Of a stretch of 62,000 bases of DNA, positions 56,870 through 62,000 are shown in pieces. The notes below the pieces were generated by a model that worked only from the letters and a program-made list of their open reading frames with translations, had not been told where the DNA came from and did no database searches. Each line of letters starts with the position of its first letter. Position 1 is the first letter of the stretch. The stretch comes from Gnetum montanum (lineage: Eukaryota > Streptophyta > Gnetopsida > Gnetales > Gnetaceae), in NCBI GenBank assembly GCA_015680685.1, contig MNCI01007731.1:332356-394355 (forward strand), in the 5' to 3' direction. The position numbers and the translations under genes are program-made.

Positions 56870-57965
56870 GTTAATGGCTTGATTTGTTGGTATGTTCCTA
56901 AAGAAGATCAATTGCATGTTCTCCAGGATGCTCACGAAGGACCTTGCTAAGGCCACTATGCACGGAGATGCATGACCATAAAAATCTTGATGATAGGATA
57001 CTATTGGCCTACAATCATTAGGGATGTCCACTAGTCTGTTGAATCTTGTAAACATTGTTAATGTGATGGGTTGGATGATTTCTCACATGGAAGGTTCTCA
57101 ACAATGGATTCAACCACTAGAATCTTTTGACATATGGGACATTGACTTCATGGATCCCATCACACCCCTGTCCAATGGAAAGGCATATATTATAGTAGCA
57201 GTTGACTAGTACACAAAATGAACAAAAGAAGTAGTCATTACTAATTGTACACATCCATTGTTGCCAGATTTATAGAACAGAATATCATGAATAGGTTTGG
57301 AGTGCCACATTCAATAATTTTTAATAATGGGACTCATTTCATAGGTGCCACATTTAGAAAACTAATGCAACACTTGGGGGTAGAACATAAATTAACAACA
57401 CCTTACCACCCCCAAGCCAATGGTCTAGCAGAGGTAACCAACTGGAAGATTACAAAAATACTAACATGAACCATTAGAAAATATAGAAAGAATTGGAGTA
57501 CAAAACTTAACAATGCTCTCTAGGCTTATTGTTCAACTTGAAAGCTTCCTATTGGCTATTCTCCCTATGAGTTAGTGTATAGGAAACTTCCAATGCTCCC
57601 AATCCAATTCGAGCTTCATACACTCTCAACAACCTATGAGCCAAATCTTGACCTAAGTCTAGCATACAAAGAAATATTAATCAACCTAAATGTGTTAGAT
57701 CAAAATCGATTAGTGGTGAGCAAGGCATTTAGCAAGCAATGTTATGACCTTAGAATTAGGAAAGTAAAACTTCAACCAGGAGATAAGGTCCTTTACTGAA
57801 ACCCCACACATGTACCCCAAAAGACAAAGTTCCAAACAATGTGGGAGGGACCTTATATAATTGATCAAACCTTTCTCTTTGAGGCCATGTTAATCTACAA
57901 ACCTAATATCCCAAATAAAAAGCAGTTGGTCAACATCCAATAAGTGAAGCCTTTCCTCGAGCTAA
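56870..57965 (+). pseudogene. Element D integrase, broken
   Basis: LQDAHEGPC.GHYARRCM is near 56920 and GYYWPTIIRDVH follows (zinc-binding region). The core has ESFDIWDIDFMDPITPLSNG (57119-57178; first Asp), FGVPHSIIFNNGTHFIGATF (57296-57355; the second catalytic Asp is Asn here) and YHPQANGLAEVTNWKI (57401-57450; Glu retained). DLRIRKVKLQPGDKVLY and MWEGPYIIDQTFLFEAM close the C-terminus near 57840-57890. Parallel to B in order and spacing. Confidence 0.85.
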
Positions 57966-59251
57966 GACAATGTTAGCTCAATGGATGGACAACCATGTTA
58001 TATTTTTTGGATCTCCTCCTTCCAACTTAGTCACGGGGGAGAAGGCCATTTGTGCTAACCATCAAATTGGCCTCTCAATTTTCTACCTTTTTGTTTTTCA
58101 TGTTTTTGGTTTTACAAATTTTTGATTTTTTAATTTTTCTCATTTTACACCATCTTTAGTACCTTTAAACCTTCTTGGCTATTTTACATTTTCTTATATA
58201 TTTTACTTTGTTTTTTTTATTTAAGTGTGATAATTTATCATTTTTGCTAATAAATTTTCTTTATTATCATAGGACATAGTGCCGCTATTGTTGTTTACTA
58301 ATGATGGTTTACACTTAATGAGTGATTATCAATGTCTAGTTTCTATTTTGGAATTTTGATGTCTAATAACTTTCACATGGTTTATTTTTTATGGAATAAA
58401 AAATGAGTCTACATCATGCATCGATGAACACTATGATTTTCCTTGTTCTAGGAATTTGAGGTTCCATTTCATTAAAGAAACTTTTAATCAATCGATGACC
58501 TTGGTAGTTCCAGAACTGGAATAATTCAAAGGTTTGTAAAGGGTGTGACTTCAAGGGGACTCAATAATCTTTGTACTATTCTACTTACTTGAGTGCTTGA
58601 GTTTTTTTCATAAAATTCTTGCCATTACACACCAACCACTAATATAAAGTTAAATAATGTCATTTCATGGTGTGGATTCCACACCAAAAGGTCATTTTAA
58701 CAACATATTTCACAAGGAACTTATTATGACCTCAACTTGGAACTCCATTCCACCTTCTCTATCATCCATCCATGCTACCATAGCTCACCTCACTGCCATG
58801 TTCTATGTTATGCTCCATATCTTGGTTTGACTTGTTGGGATTCTTGAATGGATTCTTTCAGGTTTCTCTTTACCTTTTCATAATCATTAATTGAGTATGG
58901 GGTGCATAGACTCTTTAGTTGAGGTTATGCAAGGGCAAAGAGGACATGAGCCTACTATGGGGAGGACCCACTTATATAGCTCTTGGCTTGGTTAGTTAAG
59001 ATTCCTTACCTTTGACATCACCACAATTCGACCTTTTGAATTTTCCATTGCATAAAGCACTTAGTACTCCTTATTCTTTCATTTCATTCATCTACTAAAT
59101 CAATTTTTCTCCATTTTTGGTCAACAACGTCTTCTCGTGTTTTCATACTATTCTTGGTCTTTTGAGCTTCCATTTGATCCCAATTACATCCAAAAATTCT
59201 TTGTATTTCAAAATTTTGATCAAGTAAATGGTGGTTATTAACTACATTAAC
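57966..59251 (+). other. Element D spacer between pol and internal promoter
   Basis: Begins with TTAGTCACGGGGGAGAAGGC (58027). It carries the islands shared with A, B and C: AAAGGGTGTGACTTCAAGGG (58538) and ATGAGCCTACTATGGGGAGG (58948). No coding sequence seen. Confidence 0.65.
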
Positions 59252-59289
59252 AAGGCCTCATTGATGCAATGCTTAGATCCTATATATAC
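59252..59289 (+). promoter_or_regulatory. Internal promoter-like module upstream of ORF3 (element D)
   Basis: AAGGCCTCATTGATGCAATG (59252-59271) is followed 8 bp later by CTATATATAC (59280-59289). The element's own LTR has GAGGCCCCATCGATGCAGTG (50945-50964) upstream of its TATA box. The two motifs agree at 16 of 20 positions and all four differences are transitions. ORF3 begins 450 bp downstream. A donor-like TGGTAAGAT lies near 59435 and an acceptor at 59735. Activity is inferred. Confidence 0.6.
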
Positions 59290-59735
59290 CATCGGAAACT
59301 TTGGAAATTTTTGCATATTGCTCATAATACATAGGGAATGTTTGCACTCTTTTAGAGCCCAAAACCTTCTAGAGATTATAACTTCCCAACCGTTTGTTCA
59401 AATCACTCCGTTTTTCAATCCTGCGGTTACATGTGGTAAGATCTTTATCATGGGGGCCACAAACCTTAAGGTTTTTGATGAAAAATTGATGAAAATTTTT
59501 GAAAATTTTTATAACACCCCCAAAGGGTTAATAACCTTAACCATATATAAATATCAACTTTTTCCCAAGTTAACCTTTCCAAAAACCTTCGAGATGAATT
59601 ATTCATAATAACACATAAAATAAATAATAATTGGGTACAACTTAGCCAAGTGTAACTATCCTTAAGAGCTAAGATATCCCAATTTTCTTACGGTTACACA
59701 ATGATTGCTAATCCATGGTCTTATTGTGATTACAG

Positions 59736-62000
59736 ATGACACCCAAAAAAAAAGATCTATAGGAAGTAGAACCCTTACAACCATAAGAGAAATGACCCAA
59801 AGCTAGAAGGGGCAGGTAAGAACAAGGCGAAGAACTACCAGAGGTGACCCATGCAACAGGACCTCTTCGAGAGGAGCCAAAGTGAAATATTTTTGATAGA
59901 TTCCGAAGGAAGAAGTGCTAATCGAATAATCAAAAAGAGGAGAAGTGCCTAGACCTATGCCAAGGCTTGAGGTCATGTTGACTCAAGCTTGCCTAAACAT
60001 CATTTGGTCCCAAGACATTCAAAGATCAATTCTTTAAGAGATCAACTTTAGGCCATTTTTGGAGAAAGCTCTAAAATATGTCAAGACACAACTGTAGACC
60101 TCTTCCATGTGGCTAGTCATCACATCCAGTGGGGAAAGGTACATGGTGGAGACCTATCTCTTCTGGAGTAGCCAAAGGCTAGGGTTCATTATCAAGATCA
60201 AGGACATTCAAATGTCCTACTCAGCAAAAGCCATTGCATAGGCCCTTGGGTTGCTTGACATAGGAACATAGTTGGCTGAATTATCTACAAAAGGTGATCC
60301 TAAGGCCAAGAGGGAGTGGACCTAGCATTTCTACGAGGTCAACCGTAAGGAGTATGATGAACTCACATTGGCAGAGCAGATGTATTTTAAGATTATGCCC
60401 TATCACCTTAATCCAAAGGTGAGGCCAAGCAAGGTGACTTATTTCTCCACACAACCATGCATTGCTCTATGTAGGAAGTTTCCTATTAACCTTCCACAAA
60501 TACTATACTTGGAGATTGAAAAAAATTTCAAAGAAAATGAATGTGGAAGGAAGATCCTACCCTTTCCATGCCTCATTAGAAAAATTTACAAATGGGTAGG
60601 CATTTTTTACTACTCTAACGACACTCTCAAGCATGATTCTTTGGTCTTATGGGTAGAAATCATGAAGGATAAAATGCCAGCAACAACTCAAGAAGAGGAG
60701 CTACTACCACTACCACCCACTCACGAAAAAACCTCAAAGGCCCATGCAACCATTGATCATCTACATAAAATTTGATAACAGCTCTTGAGTGAACAAGAAC
60801 AACAAGAAGGAACAAGTGGGATGGATCCATCTATGTATCAGCCAATGATGAGTCACCTTAATGAGGTGGCCCAAAAAATTAGCCAGATGGAGAAAGGCGG
60901 TCCCATTTTCTCTACCCAAATAATGTAGCTACCTTTGATGCCAAATCCAAACACTCGAGAGGTGATGGTATCATTAGCAACACATCATCTATTCCCAAAA
61001 ATCTCTAGGAATGCCACCACTTTCTCAATGAGATTGTAGGAAGGTGAAGAGATAACTGTCTTGGTGATGTAGCACTAAGGGTAGGAGACAGTAATAGAAG
61101 TGGTAGCTGACCATGTAGCTGAAGCACTGAATGCACCTACAACATCTATACCAAATGTATCTACACTCCAAGATGTAGCTGAACATGAAAAATTGTTGAA
61201 ACTACTGGTAGAAACCGAACAACTAACTATAGACATCTTTGATCTTTCAAAGAACATCACCGCAACCTAGTCAAAGCTACTAAATGTAAGGGGTAGATAC
61301 ATTATCTTGGAGGGGAAACTAGAAATAGCGTAAGAACAAAATCAATGCTTGGCCATGGAGGTTACCAAAATTTGTTCCTAACTTGTAGAACAAGAAATCC
61401 TCGGGCTAGTAGTGACAAGAGATGAAGTTATCAAACAACTTTAAGAATGATTTTAGAAGGCTGAGGAGGAGGCAATAATGGCCATCTTTAAATAGTTCAT
61501 GGTAGAAGCTAAAACCTACTCAATCAAAAAGAACATGAATTAGATGCACTAGGAGAATGAAGCATTGATCACACAAAATTATTACTTGCAAAATATTGAT
61601 ACTCAAAGAGATCAAATGCAAGAATTCATTCATCAATAGTAGGAGTAGCTTACTAGGGTAAACACTAAACTAAGAAAATTGTCTATGGAGAATCACAATA
61701 TATTAATGGAGGAGGTATGCACCTTGCATCAAAATTTTGCCATCCAGATCACCACCTAGAAGAAAGAAGCTCTCAAATTTGAGAAAGTGAAAAATCACTA
61801 CAAGAACTAAGTTAGTTTGTAAAAAGAAGTGAATAAAAACCAAATTCAGATGGAGAAGGAAAAAATAAATGAAGCCCTCTAGCAACCCCAGTAGGGAAGA
61901 GAGATGTGGCAAGCCATCCTTGATGGGATTAATTCCTACAACAAAGCAAAGATCTACTTGACGAAGTTGCAAATCAAGGAGATGATAGAGTACATGGAAT
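59736..62000 (+). pseudogene. Element D ORF3 (extra protein downstream of pol), broken and incomplete
   Basis: The ATG at 59736 directly follows CTAAT...GATTACAG; the start is basic (MTPKKKDL). The conserved domain lies at about 60040-60700 and contains RPFLEKALKYVKTQL, GERYMVETYLFW, KEYDELTLAEQMYFKIMPYH, FPINLPQILYLEIEKN and ILPFPCLIRKIYKWVGIFYY, homologous to B ORF3. From about 60780 to the window end the protein becomes a long, Gln/Glu/Lys-rich coiled coil (for example EALITQNYYLQNIDTQRDQM, LRKLSMENHNILMEEVCTLH). Stops are frequent and mostly TAG; 61637, 61640 and 61646 are three TAGs within four codons. No signal peptide or membrane span seen. Function unknown. Confidence 0.72.

Larger units (their letters stand above)
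50852..62000 (+). mobile_element. Ty3/gypsy element D (Athila/Tat-like), runs off the window
   Basis: A plus-strand element with a 5' LTR, primer site, gag, protease, RT, RNase H, integrase, spacer, internal promoter-like module and a long ORF3 open to the last base. Gene order equals B. The 3' LTR lies beyond the window, so the target duplication (left flank GTATG, 50847-50851) cannot be tested. All frames are broken by stops, many of them TAG. Confidence 0.88.

Overview
The window looks like nuclear DNA from a large, repeat-rich seed plant genome, most likely a conifer or other gymnosperm. This is inferred from four things: strong AT richness, long diverged Ty3/gypsy and Ty1/copia LTR elements nested in one another, a plant LINE, and relics of plant resistance-type genes (NB-ARC and LRR receptor-like protein). 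I see no intact host gene. Every coding tract has stops or frameshifts. The exact species cannot be told from the sequence.

Layout. 0.9-1.7 kb: NB-ARC (NLR) relic. 2.05-11.4 kb: one LRR receptor-like-protein (RLP) relic, split by gypsy element A (2777-9140, minus strand, 5-bp target duplication CTTAC). 13.3-15.8 kb: minus-strand relic of a retroelement 'ORF3' protein, split by a solo LTR (13737-14833, target duplication ACCAT) that contains a 319-base assembly gap. 17.84-30.57 kb: gypsy element B (minus), with gag, RT/RNase H, integrase, a downstream ORF3 and two LTRs. 31.1-31.95 kb: three tRNA-like (SINE-type) modules. 33.54-39.19 kb: Ty1/copia element F, whose reverse transcriptase is interrupted by an intronless minus-strand fragment of a plant multi-C2-domain (MCTP/FTIP-type) gene. 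39.9-40.2 kb: the 5' end of a second RLP. 40.2-50.85 kb: LINE ORF2 relic, split by gypsy element C (40904-48074, target duplication ATTAT). 50.85 kb to the window end: gypsy element D (plus strand), which runs off the window.

Elements A-D and the solo LTR belong to one Athila/Tat-like gypsy group. They share TGATG...CATCA termini, a common U5 end, a primer site resembling the 3' end of tRNA-Asp, a gag ending in a HP/YDHPKGCC-type motif, a DLG protease triad and an FMDD-type RT. They differ in content: B has nearly everything and D everything up to the window edge, C keeps gag and protease but lacks RT-RNase H-integrase, and A keeps essentially gag only.

The observation most worth following is a second, internal promoter-like module between pol and ORF3. 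In B and in D a TATATATA box is preceded by a short motif that matches that same element's own LTR U3 motif (GATATC type in B, GGCC..CATCGATGC type in D). In both, ORF3 begins with an ATG placed directly after a good 3' splice site with an upstream CTAAT. This suggests that ORF3 is made from its own LTR-like promoter through a spliced leader.

In-frame stops in the relics are often TAG at places where glutamine (CAG) is expected. This fits long-term C-to-T decay at methylated CHG sites. Two single-N positions (42466 and 46804) are flanked by near-identical or identical direct copies and are probably assembly artefacts.
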